DNA of 64,000 nt from Paralichthys olivaceus (GCF_024713975.1 NC_091112.1:9098001-9162000), one strand, 5' to 3'. Numbered from the stretch's first letter, positions 36,885-50,953 are shown. Notes: a model not told the origin generated them from the letters alone. A program made the numbers and translations.

Positions 36885-37932
36885 AGGAAGAATCTTTTTT
36901 TGAAGGCATGACTTTTAGATTATAGGGTTGGGTTACTTTTTTAAAACACATTTTTCAAGACATTTAGGTTTGATAGTTCCTCGCAGGTCCTGAAAAATTA
37001 AGCCATTCCAGAAGAATAGGGCTGTGGCAGTGCAGAAGCCCTAGTCTTTTTACAATCTATTTGATTAACCTCCTAACGTCCCATATAATTCGTAAAAACA
37101 CCTGAATCATTACAGGTTACCTTACTGTAGAAAATACTGATGGTCAAGACCATAAAGCAACAACCCCTAGGTGGCAGCAAATCTCTCTCTCTGTCGCATA
37201 TCTCTCTCTCTCTCTCTCTCTCTCCCTGAGCATATGGCTTCACACTCAAGTAGAAGCACTGACTGTTTATTGTATGTTTATTGAATAACTTTTACAGACC
37301 AAGCTCCATTAAAAAAGATATGCAGAGAGACCTATACTCTTTTTCTCAAGTGTTTGCAGATTTCAGTCTATTTAAACAAGGCTAATTCAGGCCACTATAA
37401 CAACTGGATATATGGTTGACTTCAGGGCAACACAAAGTGTCTAATCTCCTTATGAAAATGTTCTGTTTGAATAGCAGTTGGTTTATTGGAAACAGAATGT
37501 GGAGGATAAATAATTAACTATAATACAGCTTTGAGTTGAGGTTTGTAATGATGAAGTAGAAGAACTGAAGTAAATATTTCCAAAAAAATATCTATTGAAT
37601 GACAACATTAGAAAAACTTGAAAAATCTGAAATCTGAAAAGTATTCCCCCCAAATTGAAAGTTTTACACAAAGGAAAACATGTCCCTATTCACTCTAGAC
37701 GAGGAGAGGAGGTCGTTGTGTATATATATATATATATTCAGTGATGGGTGGCTTTGCTCAAAGCTATGGAACTCATGACTTAAATGTGCAACTTAGTGAA
37801 TCAGGACTTGTGCATAGATGTTGGACATATAATTGGCCCCTGTGTAAATTGTGAGCTGTTATAGCCCCCGATTTAGAAAAATCCTTTATCCACAACTGCA
37901 ACGTATTATCAGCATCTCCATTTGTTTATTTC

Positions 37933-38012
37933 TTTAGATAGATAGACATACTTTATTCATCCTGGAGGGGGAATTCTTGAGTTCCAGCAGTACAGACATG
38001 TGCAATAAATAC
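37933..38012 (+). repeat. LINE-tail-like fragment (ACTTTATTCATCC motif)
   Basis: TAGATAGATAGACATACTTT then ATTCATCCTGGAGGGGGAAT is the 3'-end signature common to many fish non-LTR elements and SINEs. It is a short fragment without coding sequence. Confidence 0.6.
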
Positions 38013-38319
38013 AATTCTTCATGAGTACAATTTATTTTCCATGTTGTTCTTATTCACTACTCTTTTCATCGTTGATATGATGATTTGTTTGTCTGTAAAA
38101 TGCCAATAAAGCTTACTGCATTTACACTTAATGACACAATCATTTTATTAAGAACAAGAAACATGCATTGGTCAGTCAGGCCTTTATCATTAATAAAAAT
38201 AGACACAGTTTTAGACCAAACAGTTTTATTTGCAGTAAATTTAACAAACATAGTGATAAGGACGATAAGGAACTAATTTAATGCAAATATGGATATGTAA
38301 TCACAACTAGTGCGATGAC

Positions 38320-38720
38320 TTTTCCTCGCCTCTGATTGGTTGACTCACGCATCGTTGACCCAATCACACCTGTGACTCACACTGAACACCTGGAGGACCG
38401 CATCACCAAAGGAACAATCCGCTGCGGGGCACCTACAGTCGATGCTAGTTCCTCCTGCGCGGGGACTGACAGACTCACTGTCATCGATCAATCATCAACA
38501 TTTAATCGATGAATAATCGTGTTTATGATTGATTGGTATCGATATCTGGTCGGTGGGGTTGTGCCACACAGTGTTCGGAGGTTGGAGGAGGATGAGGAGG
38601 AGCTAGCTGCTGCTGCTGGAGGTAACGGGAGAGAAAACTTGTCCCCCTCGCACATGTGGAGCTCAGTTTGGGTTCTGCTGCTTCCCCCTCGGGAGAAAAC
38701 AAGACGAAACACAAGGTATC
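38320..38720 (+). promoter_or_regulatory. Inferred promoter and non-coding first exon of the y+LAT gene
   Basis: CCAAT boxes occur in both orientations (ATTGG 38335-38339, CCAAT 38360-38364), with two AP-1 sites TGACTCA (38341-38347 and 38373-38379). CpG-richer sequence and possible donors follow at 38622 and 38715. The coding exon is preceded by a good acceptor ending in AG at 40418-40419, so a 5' UTR intron of about 1.7 kb is likely. The exact first exon is not determined. Confidence 0.5.
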
Positions 38721-40439
38721 GTGACGCTATCAACTCTCCTTTCTTTGATGTAAGGATGCACAGTCAGTCTGGAAGGTTGGCGTTAGTCTGCAAATGGCAG
38801 AAAGATGCAGGTAGTTTTACTAACGTCGCTCACATGTCAGTCACAAGCCGTTAGCATGCCCATCACCAGCATCATGGATGTGCTCCGCTGCTTAAGCTAG
38901 TACCCGAGGAGCTAAATGCCACTATTCGCAGCTTCAAGATGGACACCGGTCCCCAGTGTTAGCTCGTGACTTCATGCGAAAGCATCCAAACACGGTTTAA
39001 CCATCCCTGCTGGTTTGTATTAGTCTAATGCTAATAAAGCTAATAACGCCGCAGGCACTAATCAGTAACATTAGGCGAGCGTGTGTGTTGAGGTCACATA
39101 TAGTAACTACGTGAGTTGCTACTGAGCGATCGTTGTTGTCGTCGAAGTGCTCCGAATAATCCACGTCCTCATTCCGATCGCACACCAAAGTATGGTCACG
39201 TCTTCAAGAGCACACGTTCATGTCCGTGTGTAAGAGGAAACTTTTTTCTCATCCGTCAGCGAAGCGTTAAAAGTAAAGTTGGCCTGTTTGATATGTCTGC
39301 TTGTTCACTTATGACGATGAGATGGGCGAGGTAGGCGAAGAGGCTGAGTTGTGGAGATTATGATCCTTGACTTTACAGAGATGTCTTTAAACTTGCAAGG
39401 GAAGCACAACTTCAGCAGCCATATTGGCATGCAGATGAGATGCTGGTATGATTTCATTGGTCCCATAAAAGGACACACAGCTCTTGAACCTCTGAGAACC
39501 ACTCCTCCTGTCTCGATGAATGGATGGACAGAAATGTATGACTGTAGTGAAGACACACATGGGAAAATCTGTAAAACTTTGTAAGTGTTGGAAATCAAAT
39601 CAAATCAAAAAAAATTCTACGGTGCAAGTTCAACATTCTAAAAAGATATTTTTGTTATCTGGCTTATCTGAATTTCACATTGTCTGTCCTGGATAACCTG
39701 CACTGTATTCGGCTGGCTCAGTAAACACTGAGTTTTCTTATCAAGCTACCAGCATGTTCATGTAGAAGAAGCAGAGTTATTAGTTATAAGCAACATTGTC
39801 AGAATCATGAACAAAGTTCTTAAAATGCTGATACCTGCAGGTAAATTCAGCAGCAGCGACAGACAAAAGTGGCATCCAGTAAGCAAACAATATGATCACA
39901 TTATCAGAATATATGAGAACCCTTCCAAATAAGGTTTGTGATTTAAAGGCAACCTAAAGACTTTCTGTAAATACTCATATGAATATACTGAGTGAGGATT
40001 TTTGTTTAATGATGAGCAAATTGTTTTTTACAGAAGCTTAGGTAACATCAGACTATTTCTGCTGCCAAAGCAAAGAATAATAGCAGACTGAAATATCCAT
40101 TCAAACTTCACTGTAACATTATGATATTCTGCAAAAAAACACATATCTGGCCAATATTTAACACTGTAACTCATGAGCTGAAGAGGAGAGATTATCATAT
40201 CTATTTCAACCTCATTGGTCGGCAGAGGTACCTTCGTCAGTTCCACACCTCATGAACCAATTGAAATGAACCAGTAATTGATACATACCACCCTTTCTCT
40301 TTTCCTTGTTCCATACCTCTCTGCCCACACCTTCTGCTCTGTTTCTGATGCTGCCTGGAATCAGTTGGTCCTCTTTACCACTCCCCCCATCACTGTCCTG
40401 TTACCTCGTCTGAGTCCAGGCTGAAGGCTGTAAATAAGG

Positions 40440-43400
40440 ATGGTTGCTGAGGCAGACTCGGGCTCTCAGAGCAGCGGTCTGCGGCTGAAGCAGGAGATTT
40501 CCCTCCTCCATGGGGTCTGTCTCATCGTGGGAAATATGATTGGTTCTGGCATCTTCGTCTCACCTAAGGTAGGATGCTCCGCTTTGTTGAGCCGAACAAG
40601 TTATTTGTCAGATAAAATTTGAATAGTTGCTCTTGTGGCTTTCATCCTAAAAATGTATGTTATTCAGACACGTACGTTTTAATTGAATACTATTAAGGGT
40701 TTCTGTTGCAGTTGCAGTTTTTACCATGTCTAATTCTAATGCATTTTGCTGCTTATTGTTATCTGCTAGTTTGTAGTACAAATAGTGTTATACATGCTAC
40801 TGTGTTTACTATAGAAACTGCCCTCATTTGTTATCCTACAGGGCGTTCTTCTATATACGGGCTCATTTGGCCTGTCCCTGGTAGTGTGGGTCATTGGAGG
40901 AATATTTTCTGTTTTTGGAGCGTTATGCTATGCTGAGCTTGGAACCACTATCCATAAATCTGGAGCTTCCTACGCCTACATCCTGGAGGCCTTTGGAGGC
41001 TTCTTAGCTTTTATTCGGTATGTAGTTTTTTTGCTTTTCCTGTCTGCGGATACTTTCTTATAAACATTATGCTGCAAATAATAACTAATAGAAGCTTGTT
41101 GCTTGCTCAGCAGGTTCTTTGTTTTGAGTTATCCAAGCATCGAACATAGTTTGAACTTAATCCTGTTAAACTATTATCTTTTGACGTATCAGGTTACTTG
41201 CTTAAAGTGCCAACATTATGACATTAGTGCAAGCAGACATGACATCATAGAAAACATTGACCTTTTCCCAAAATGGTAGAAGAACTTCAAGTTTAACATT
41301 ATTATATTGCTAAAATGTATCTGAATATTGTACTCATGATGATAAATGTGTATCATATCTAGACTTTGGACGTCATTGTTGATAGTGGAACCAGCCTGTC
41401 AGGCAGTGATAGCCCTGACCTTCTCCAACTACCTAGTCCAACCTTTTTACCCAACGTGTTCAGCTCCCTACATTGCTGTCCGTCTCATCGCTGCTGCCAT
41501 TATATGTAAGTCTCTACCTGTACAGAACACACTTACATGCTGTATTTAAGCTGTGCACAGTTTGTGTTTACATGACTGAGAAAAGGGTGTGTGTGTGTTT
41601 GCGCTTGTGTGCATGTGCGTCAGAGGTGGTTTGCAGTGTCCACAGAATGCAGTTCATCACGTTGGAGCTGTTGTTTTCATAAAGTCTGGAAACAATTTGA
41701 ACAACCTTTTTTTATTTCCTGCATGGACCACATAGTGATGTTAAAACATACCTTCAACAATCAGCAGTGCATTAAATGGCACAATTCAACACTTTACACA
41801 AATGGTCTGTTCTCATATTCGCTGGAAGCAAGGTCCATTGGGAAACTGTTGTTGTATTTTGTTTGTTTGTCAACAGTATACCCAGACAAAGATACAAAAA
41901 TAGTGGGCTTTTTCATATTTAAATCAGCAATATCCAGTTTTTCATTTTCTATTGTTTTAGTTGAAATGTGCTGCAAATATATTTTAATGTAGAGAGGTGT
42001 CATTTTGAATGAGCTGCAGCTGACCTATGCATTGTTTGGGCGATTATGCAAAGAGCATTACAATAGTCAAACCTGCTTGGGATGAATGCATGAAAAATTT
42101 CCAGAGGATTAGATTTAGAAGCAAGTCTTTTAAGGTTTAATTAAATTCCAGGGCAGCTAAACAATGTTTGCCTGGCAACAATACAGAGGTATCTTCCTGT
42201 AAAATGTTTAACTGAAACTCGCCCTTCTGACCAATCAGATAATGCAAAAATCAGGTCAGTCAACTGCTTCTCTCACACTGTAACTTCATGCTGGTATTTG
42301 TTGCTGGAATACAATTATGTAGTTGATGCACAGGTTAGCAAGTTCCTGATTCCTGCCTTAGCTGAGACAGTGTATGTTATGTGTCTGATTGTGTTTGGTT
42401 TCCTTTTCAGGAATCATCAGCAAAACCTTTTCATATACATGTATATATCAACTGATATGTCTGCAATGGGAATTTTTTACTCCCTAATATTTATATTGTC
42501 ATCAGCCCATAAAGTCCATATCAGTCGGGCTCTTGTCAAAACCAGTTAAGAGGAGGATCTTTAGTTGACTGAAACATGAAGCATTTTGAAACATATGTCA
42601 TGATCAGAAAATATTTTCTTCAAAAGTTCCTCACCTCAAATTTGAATCCCTGCTCATCTATTCCGCATTACTTGTGTCCATCATTCAACATAAACTGTAG
42701 ATTTTACATTGTTTAACTGCTGTTGTCTCGTCCTGTCTCTCCCTCAGGTCTTTTGACTTGTGTGAACTGCATGAAAGTGAAATGGGGTGCTATTCTTCAG
42801 GTCATCTCCACCGTAGCCAAGGTTCTCGCTCTCATCGTCATCATCATCACTGGCATGGTTAAGCTGGCACAAGGTAGGAACATCATATTAATTACTGCTG
42901 CTGTGATGTAATTAGTTTCTATAAAAAGATGGAATGTTAAAAATGTCATGTGTACTTCTCCAGTCAACCAATATCGTCTTCTTTTACACAAAAGATAAAT
43001 ATTTCATATATTGATCAGTGGCCAGTACTTTAAATCTAATATTGGTTAAAGTTTAAAATGCTAAGCTAATATACAGTATCTAATAGATAAACTATCTGTT
43101 TTAGTTATTTTCGCACATTAGTTATTTAACAAACAAGTGTATTCAAATCCACATGTCTTGTATTTGGCACTTGATTCTGTCAAATGGGACGTATGGATTC
43201 GTTCATGTTTATAGTTTAATAAGTTCTGGCAGATATTGATCGAAACTGTATATGAAATGCAGGAAATACTTAAAGGTCAGTTGGTTTTAAAAACTGCACT
43301 GCCTGTGTTGGGATTAATGTACCAACTCTGTGTTGTAGGTTTTGACCAGAACTTTGAGGACTCATTCAAAGGGTCAAAGCTGAACCCTGGCGACATGGCC

Positions 43401-46400
43401 TTGGCCCTTTATTCAGCACTCTACTCATACTCAGGCTGGGACACTCTCAATTTCATCACAGAAGAAATCAAGAACCCAAAGAGGTATGAAGTGCGATGAA
43501 GAAGAGATCTCAAATACAACAGGGCTTTTTTTACTTTCTTTTGCATAACTACTGTATATCTAGAATAGCTTTAATCTTAAAACTCTGTAATCTTCCTTCC
43601 TGAATTTCACATTTCATCAATCCCCCATTTCAGTAGTTACTTGTTTTTATTATAGCTATGAGTCGGCAGTTTGCTTTAAGTGAACATAAACCACTTTTTC
43701 ATTTGCCCTTGTAGGAATCTGCCCTTATCCATCGCTATTTCCATGCCTATTGTAACAGTGATCTACATCTTGACCAACGTAGCTTATTACGTCGTCATGG
43801 ATGCAGACAAAGTGCTCAGCAGTGAAGCTGTTGCCGTGGTGAGTATCTGAAGATCATTAACTTGGTGCAGTCCTCTGGAAGCTTAGAGTCTACAATACTA
43901 ATATCTACCCATAAAGCTTATTAGTACATCACAGGACTCATCCAGATTGTCAACATCTGCTCAGTCTCATAGCGACAGCAGGGTTTGATCTCCATCCTGT
44001 CGTCTGCTGTCATCTCTTTCAGTCTGGCTGGAAGCCACTGGCACCAGTATCTGGTTCAGTTCTGCCTTTTAGTTATTTGTGACTGTAGGGGTTGAGATGA
44101 TGACAGAACCTCATTTAGCTAAAGAGGTTAGCGCTCCACACAGGAACATGGGGAAGTTGATGATGTTATTAGTGCACAGGGCAGAGGAAGAGTTGTATTG
44201 TCAATCGTATTTAATATTATTCTATTAGAGGATTGGTCTAATGGTTCTTTAATGTTCTGACAGTCAACACGCCATTGACTCTGTGCGCTATTGAATTAAA
44301 GCAGCGAGATAAAGCAAATGTTTGTTTTTATGACTAGCTTTGTCAGATATTGTTTGGTGACGACACCAGTCATTGTTCTATGGGCATTGAGGAGACTTTA
44401 CACAAAGTACCACATTGAAAAGCGCTCAGAGGCTCATATTATCTCATAGGCAAATAGCCCTGAACACATGGAATTTTTAAAATTTTTGAATATTATATTT
44501 CGGCACACATCAGTTTTCAATTCTAAGTCAATATTTGTTTGCTTTACTTAAGTACTTAGTGTTTTCCTAATTTTTATTAAATTTAAATTATTTAAATTTG
44601 TTATATATATATATATATATTTAAATATGTATTATCTTCTTAAACTGATCTTACCTGCTAATAAATGTGAGCAATAAACTTTTGATTGAATGTCTCTACA
44701 GACATTTGCGGATGAGGTGCTGGGCTGGGGTCGCTGGTTGATCCCCCTTGCTGTGGCCATTTCCTGCTACGGAGGTCTCAACTCCTCCATCATCGCTGCC
44801 TCCAGGTCCATGAACACGCAGAAAACATTTCTGTTTTAAAAGCCTATTTCTGCCAATTCAATGACTTGAATGTTAATATGTCTAAAAAAAATCGATGGAT
44901 AACATAGTGATCTTTTCTCACCCTTGCACCATTTGTTTTCTCCTGCAGGTTGTTTTTTGTTGGTTCCAGAGAAGGCCATCTACCTAGCGTCCTGTGCATG
45001 ATCCACATTAAGCGTTTCACTCCAATTCCTGCCCTGCTTTTCAATGTTAGTGTTTTGGTGGATTTTGAAATTAAACTGCATATTCGATTGTTTTGGTCTC
45101 ATCTAGAAGCCTCTACATAGGATGCAGTGTTGCTTATTACCAAACTCAATATTATTTTGTATGTGTCTGGTCTTCTGTTCCCAGGGTGGCATGTCTCTGT
45201 TGTATCTCTCCGTGCCTGACGTTTTCCAGTTGATCAACTACTTCAGTTTTAACTACTGGTTGTTCATCGGCCTCTCAATTGCCAGCCAGATATATCTTCG
45301 CTTCAAAGCTCCTGACCTGCCCCGACCTGTTAAGGTAGATGCAGCTTGACTCTAGACATGTATTTCACTTTGCATCAGTGTGGTATGAAACATGCCGAGA
45401 CATGGAGTTAAGTTCATACAGGTAACCACAGTGGCCATTTATGTGTGATGCTTCATGTTCTGTAGTAACATAGTTGAGAACAGGGTTTCTCTAAAAACAT
45501 GCTTTGTGTCCAACATTTTAAAACTCAAAAAATCACAGCTGTGTTGGTAGAAATACTGAACATAGTTTTCATTTTTTTTTATGTAGAAATGATTTAACTG
45601 ACATAGATTGATCTTTTATTTTCTACTTTTTGTCACCTTTATTGAAAGCCCATACCTCTGCCAAGAATCAGCTGGACCCAGATTCTTATTTTAATCCACA
45701 CCAAATTTCAAACACCATTCATACACTGTTAGTACAGCCGTCAAGGGTAATTTTGAGGTTCAGTATCTTGCCCAAGGACACTTCTCCTAATCTGCAGCCA
45801 CCACCATGATGATGCATAAGCGTCATGGTTGTCATCTTGATACAAAATCAGGAGACTTCAATTGAAAAATGAAAAAAACGATTGCCTTGCACAATAAGAG
45901 ATGAAAGTGATGTGATATAAGTGAGAATCTATTTGGCCCTTGACCCCTTGTGATGTAATCAAAGTTGAAAGGGGGTTGAGTACTTTGTGTTTGCTTTCTT
46001 GATTGAATCTTATTGGATTTCCACGAACAGTCAGCTGATAAGAAGAGGTGGGGAGAGTGAGACAATTGTGAATGAATGAGACACAGAAAGTCTTATGATT
46101 GTATTAATGTTTCATAACCAGCTTAGCCTGATTAGCTTTTTTACACATACACAGATCAGGACTGGACGTGAAGTGATAAATTGTAGCATGCAGTGAACCC
46201 GGAAGCGTGTACAGTCATAATGATTCTACACTCTAATGCAGGTTTTTCCTTTTAATGTGTCACCAGCCTGTTATCAAATAAAATCACCGAAGGTTTATTG
46301 TCACTACTCAACTTTTACTGTCACCGTGGTTGTGACATTATGTCCTCCTCAATGAATACACAATGCTCAACTTTATTGTAGCAGTTTGGCAGCAGAGTCA

Positions 46401-48063
46401 CAAGCCTCAGATGCCAGAATTGCAGAACTAGTTTTTTTATGATTTGATAGTGCATAACAACTTCAATGTTTTCCTATCATAAACTGTAATTTGAATATGA
46501 TTAACATTATTTGAATTTCCCTGGGGATGAATTTTCCCCGGGGATTAATAAAGTATTTCTGATTCTGAAGAAACTTTAAGAAAGCGATTTAGCATAAATC
46601 ACATTTTAACCTACAATGTTAATTTGAAATATGTTCAGAAACTATATGTAGACCTGAGTCTTCAAAGAGTCTAGACACAGCAGAAATACAAGACTCCTGA
46701 TTGGCTAAAGATGCATTATGATGACATCTTCTCAGACCTCGATCAATCTATAGTTAGTCATCATTTAATCAAAAATCATTTATTAGAGCCACTACTAAAT
46801 CAGCAGGAGGTTTGTGGTTTAAGCTAAAAATATTTATATATTTGTTTCTGTTATTTAATCTTGCTACTTTTCTCCCTTCCAAACCTTTTCCCTCCCTTCA
46901 TCATCACCCTCCTCTCCTCACTTCCCTCCTGCAGCTGTCTCTGTTCTTCCCGATCGTTTACTGCCTGTGCAGTGTGTTCCTGGTGGTGGTGCCTCTCTAC
47001 AGTGACACCATCAACTCTCTGGTAGGAATTGCTGTGGCACTGTCCGGAGTCCCAGTCTACTTCTTATGCATCTACTTGCCACCCAGCTCCAGACCATCTT
47101 TCTTAAGAGAAATACTCGGTAAGAGGCTTTGAATGACACTGAGTTGCATGTCCAGTATTTTATTTTGCAACTTGATTTTCTCTTCTAATTGCAGATGTAT
47201 ATTAGTGTACAAAATTGAAACTTAAACCATCATGGGTGCCAACATGTCTAATTTTCAATAGGTTATAATTCTGTCACTTAATGCACAAATAGTATTTTAG
47301 AACCAGACACTTTATGAGTAACATCTATAAAAAAAAAAAGGTCACCCCTTGAAAAACTGTCTTTTGAGGGTGGAAAGTTACTTTGGTTACTAAATGACCT
47401 CAAACATTGTATTTTTTAATTTCTTGTCACTCATTGGAAGATGAATACGTTGATGCAGATATATCTGAAATGGGCCAATGTATCAGCCTGGCCTATCTAG
47501 GCTGAATTGAAATTCCTAGTGGGATTTAACAAGAGGCCTCACTTTGTATTTTTAATTTGAAACATAAGCACATAAGCACATAAGCACAAAGTTATCGTAT
47601 GAGTAAGCTCAACAAGTTTCTGTGTGAATGAATATCCTTGTGTAATGATATTACGTGTAACTTTTCAAAAGTAGCTTACTAGCTTACTCTTAAATCTTGC
47701 ATGCAGCAGCTACTGTAGACACATGTAAAAAAAAAAAACACCTTGTTAGTGTTAAAGAGATGAAGAGGGATTGAGATTAGTGTTAAAATGTTCTCTGTAC
47801 TGCTGAGAAAACACTGTACAGGGTTCTGTTGTGCAAAAAGATATGTATTCATGTGAAACCCCTGTAGATGAAGAATACCTCCTCCCAATTCTATTGTTTT
47901 TTCTCCTGTTTTCCTTGAACAGTTATTGACCTGGATTTTTTTTTTCTCTCTTTCCTCTGTCACTTCAGACGAGAGCTCTCTGATCACCCAAAAACTGTGT
48001 ATGTGTTGCGTCGCCTCCACTGACATTGATCTGGACAACATTGACCCAGAAAAGATCGAGTGA
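40440..48063 (+). CDS. slc7a6/slc7a7-like: y+L amino-acid transporter light chain (SLC7A6/SLC7A7-like)
   Basis: Eleven coding exons with matching phases: 40440-40568, 40842-41017, 41363-41505, 42748-42873, 43339-43483, 43715-43838, 44702-44805, 44949-45045, 45185-45334, 46935-47118 and 47969-48063; 490 aa. The ATG has a strong Kozak context (A at -3, G at +4). The GSGIF substrate motif of TM1 is at residues 35-39. [15 protein letters not shown] follows in the TM3 region, and Cys134 (in PTC) is the predicted disulfide partner of 4F2hc/SLC3A2. [21 protein letters not shown] and the 12-TM hydrophobicity pattern fit the LAT family. Family role: plasma-membrane heteromeric exchange of cationic amino acids for neutral amino acids plus Na+. 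From memory, the N-terminal half resembles SLC7A7 and the C-terminal half SLC7A6, so the paralogue is not assigned. The N-terminus is 20-25 aa shorter than in the human proteins. Confidence 0.95.
44602..44620. repeat. (TA)n microsatellite in y+LAT intron 6
   Basis: TA run of about nine units. A similar one is at 37721-37736. Confidence 0.85.
45640..45800 (+). repeat. Degenerate dispersed-repeat fragment in y+LAT intron 9
   Basis: CCAAATTTCAAACACCATTC and GTTCAGTATCTTGCCCAAGG then ACACTTC resemble pieces of common teleost repeats. It is too degraded to assign to one family. Confidence 0.4.
46508..46567 (-). repeat. LINE-tail-like fragment in y+LAT intron 9
   Basis: The minus strand reads AATCAGAAATACTTTATTAA then TCCCCGGGGAAAATTC, a close match to the widespread fish repeat end. 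It lies between coding exons 9 and 10. Confidence 0.65.
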
Positions 48064-50140
48064 CGAAGTTCTCTAAAGTAACCAGAGGAAATGGGGGGAT
48101 GACTGAAAGATGGAAGCTGCAGACAATCAAGATTTAAATATGTAAGGTTGGATTGATTTTAAAGGAGAAAATGGACAGATTACTCCAACACACCTCGATC
48201 CCTCCACTCTCTCTCTCTCTCTCTCATGGTACTGCCCAGATTAACTCACACAAGAGCACATCCACACAGTGGTACATGATGCAGTGTTGGATCTGTGATT
48301 CCATCCTCACATGCTCAAACAGTGCAACTCACAGGCACATAAGCTGACAGCCTTACGGTGACACTGAAACACATAAGAAATAATAATCCAGTCCAGAGGG
48401 AGTTGATTCAGCAGAGAGGGCTCAGGGGATTCATTCAATAACAGAAAGAAGTTACAGGCAATACACAGGTGGGAAGAAAATGTTGTGTTCATGCCTTACA
48501 TGCTAATGAAGCTGGTGACCCCTCGTCACAGTTTGAAATATCAGTAGGTCGTTTTTTTATCTAAACATTTATAGGAACCTTAAGGTAATGACACTCCTCA
48601 GTACTCTCAAAACAAAGGCTTAAGTAGGAAAAATTTAGAGAAATCAATATAGTTAAAAGGTCAGTTTGCTTTGCTTTGCGGGTTTTCAGATGTATAGCTT
48701 ACCTGTACGCAGCGCTACGTGAAGTCAAACAACGTACGACGGCCAAAAAGCCTGTTTAGAAACTGCTATGAATGGCGACAATTTTGCACATGTTCTCTTT
48801 ATGTTGTTGTACAATTACCATGTTTATAGAAAGCTTTATTCTCATCTGTGAACTAAACTACAGGGGTAGAGGTTTTCTAGGAATTAGTAAAGCAAAGAGA
48901 TTAAATACATTTCTGACAGTCAGTTTAAGCCAGGTGTAATGTGTCTGTTGACTCATGGTTTTATTTAAGCAGGAGTAATCCTACATGATCGTAACTGTTA
49001 ACATGAACGTCCTTCCTGTGACATCTTTTCTCTTCTCAGCTAAATCCTTTGTTTGCATCTTCAATGCCATGTTTGCTTTCTGGTGCCTCCTAGTGGCTTC
49101 AAGCAGCAATGTCTCAAGTGTCATTCATAAGTTTATATTTTTTTGTGTATGTTGCTCCTGTTGTTTATCACCTCATTCTCTCCTCACCTCAAGTGTTGCT
49201 TGAATCAAAAAGGCTTTAAAAGTCAAAGCTGACGTGAACCGTTGTGACTGTTTCCTGAGTCGGACACCTGTGTAGATACAAACCTCATGATCGACCATGC
49301 TGATGTGAGAACGCTGTTGCTGATTTAAATTCCTACTCGCTCTTGTCTTAAGAGTAGGTATCACAGATAAGATATTAACACAATATTGTCTAGAATACTT
49401 GGACCATTTATTCCACGGTACATAACTTAGTGTGTTGAACCTGTAGCAAAGTGTCTCTGGGTTCTAGTACGAGCATCATAGCTGTAGTTTGAGCTACAGG
49501 TAGAGACGAGCTGAACTTTGGTGTTAGCGTTGTTCTCTAGTCCTTATTGACTGTACGTGCCTTCTGTGAACGTGGTCTGCATAAAGGACTGCTCTGCTTT
49601 TGATATCGTAATGTACTTTTCTGTGAGCACAGTCATACCGACACACGTTGCTGTAGGAGTTGCCAAAATTTTCTCAGGATATTTTCCTGTTTTCAGCCGA
49701 AGTGGCTTCGCGAGCCAGATGTTGTCGTTGAAGTCAGTGAACTGTCAGCTGGAAATAATCAGGGCTCCGCTTGAATTTATTGTGTCTTCTCATAAGCACC
49801 TCCATAACACCAGCCAACAGAAGAACACGTATATATCTGTAATGTTGCCTTCTCTGGAGTTGATATGTAAACCAAACCAGCCAGTTGTGTGTGTGTGTTT
49901 GTTGTCAAGTGTCAAATATCTGGAGTAAAGAATATTTACATATATCTTCATGTTATGAACTGTTCTTGTCATGTTGTTTGTTAATTGATTAAACTGTACA
50001 TTGGTAGACTTGCATCACAACTGCTTGCTCTGTTCACTGTTTTTATTTATTATATTCTAGACGTTAAGATAAAACAAGACACTGAGGCAGGAATGTGTTC
50101 TGTTTTTATCTGAATAAAAAACAGATTGTGCACTATAAGC
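48064..50140 (+). other. 3' UTR of the y+LAT gene
   Basis: Non-coding sequence follows the stop codon, with AATAAA at 50113-50118 followed by a T/G-rich stretch, and another AATAAA at 50466-50471. No other exon was seen. A UTR of about 2 kb is inferred. Confidence 0.55.
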
Positions 50141-50930
50141 ACTTGACTTTGACTTTGTACTCTGTCACCTGCTTGAACTAACACAAATGTCTGCAGCCTT
50201 CGTGTTTGCACTGTGCAGCTGACGGCCATTAGAGGTCGTGGTCTCTTTCTAAAACTTAACCCTGTCAATTCTCTGCAGCTTGATGATCTGTCTCTATTCA
50301 TTTAGACAGAGACATTTTAAAAACTGCCTTGAAGTCATCCGCCTCTCCAGGCTCCTGCTGATGACAATTGTGTTCAATATAGACAATTTTCTTTAACTTT
50401 TAATTTTTTCATTATGGATGGTCATTCACTTTGATCAACTGTTAGTTTGATAAAGTGCATCAATCAATAAATGCTGTGTAACTGTAAATATCATTCTCCA
50501 GTGTAGCCCTGTTGACTTTAGCAAAAGAAGAGTAAACAAAGTGACTCACCTCTGAAAAATAGTAACTTTCTAAATTTAAATGAATGGTTGCCAAGACAAC
50601 TACAAATTACTCTTCACTAGGATCTAGCAACAGGCATCAATCACAAGTGCAGCGATTAAACAAGTTTGTCCAAACAGACGGAGACATTTTCTTGAATCTC
50701 TAGTTGTGGATTACTTATTACAAACTGCCACAAAGAAATATTGTCACATATGCATTTTTAATATAACAATCAGTTCAGTGTAGATATTACATGTATAACT
50801 CATTCTGCGCTTTTGTAGAAAATGTTTTAATTTTATGTTCACTTTGTGTTGAGGTTAAAAAATCTCCTGTTTTCTTTATTGCTTCTTTGTGTTTTGATAA
50901 ATGTTGGACACTGTATTTTGGGGGGGCTAC

Positions 50931-50953
50931 ACACACACACACACACACACACA
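50931..50953. repeat. (CA)n microsatellite
   Basis: CA run of about 11 units. Confidence 0.9.

Larger units (their letters stand above)
36400..38300. other. Head-to-head spacer between stmn2 and the y+LAT gene
   Basis: It contains the RE1 at 36864, a TC run (37181-37221), a TA run and a LINE-tail fragment. No exon seen. Confidence 0.55.
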
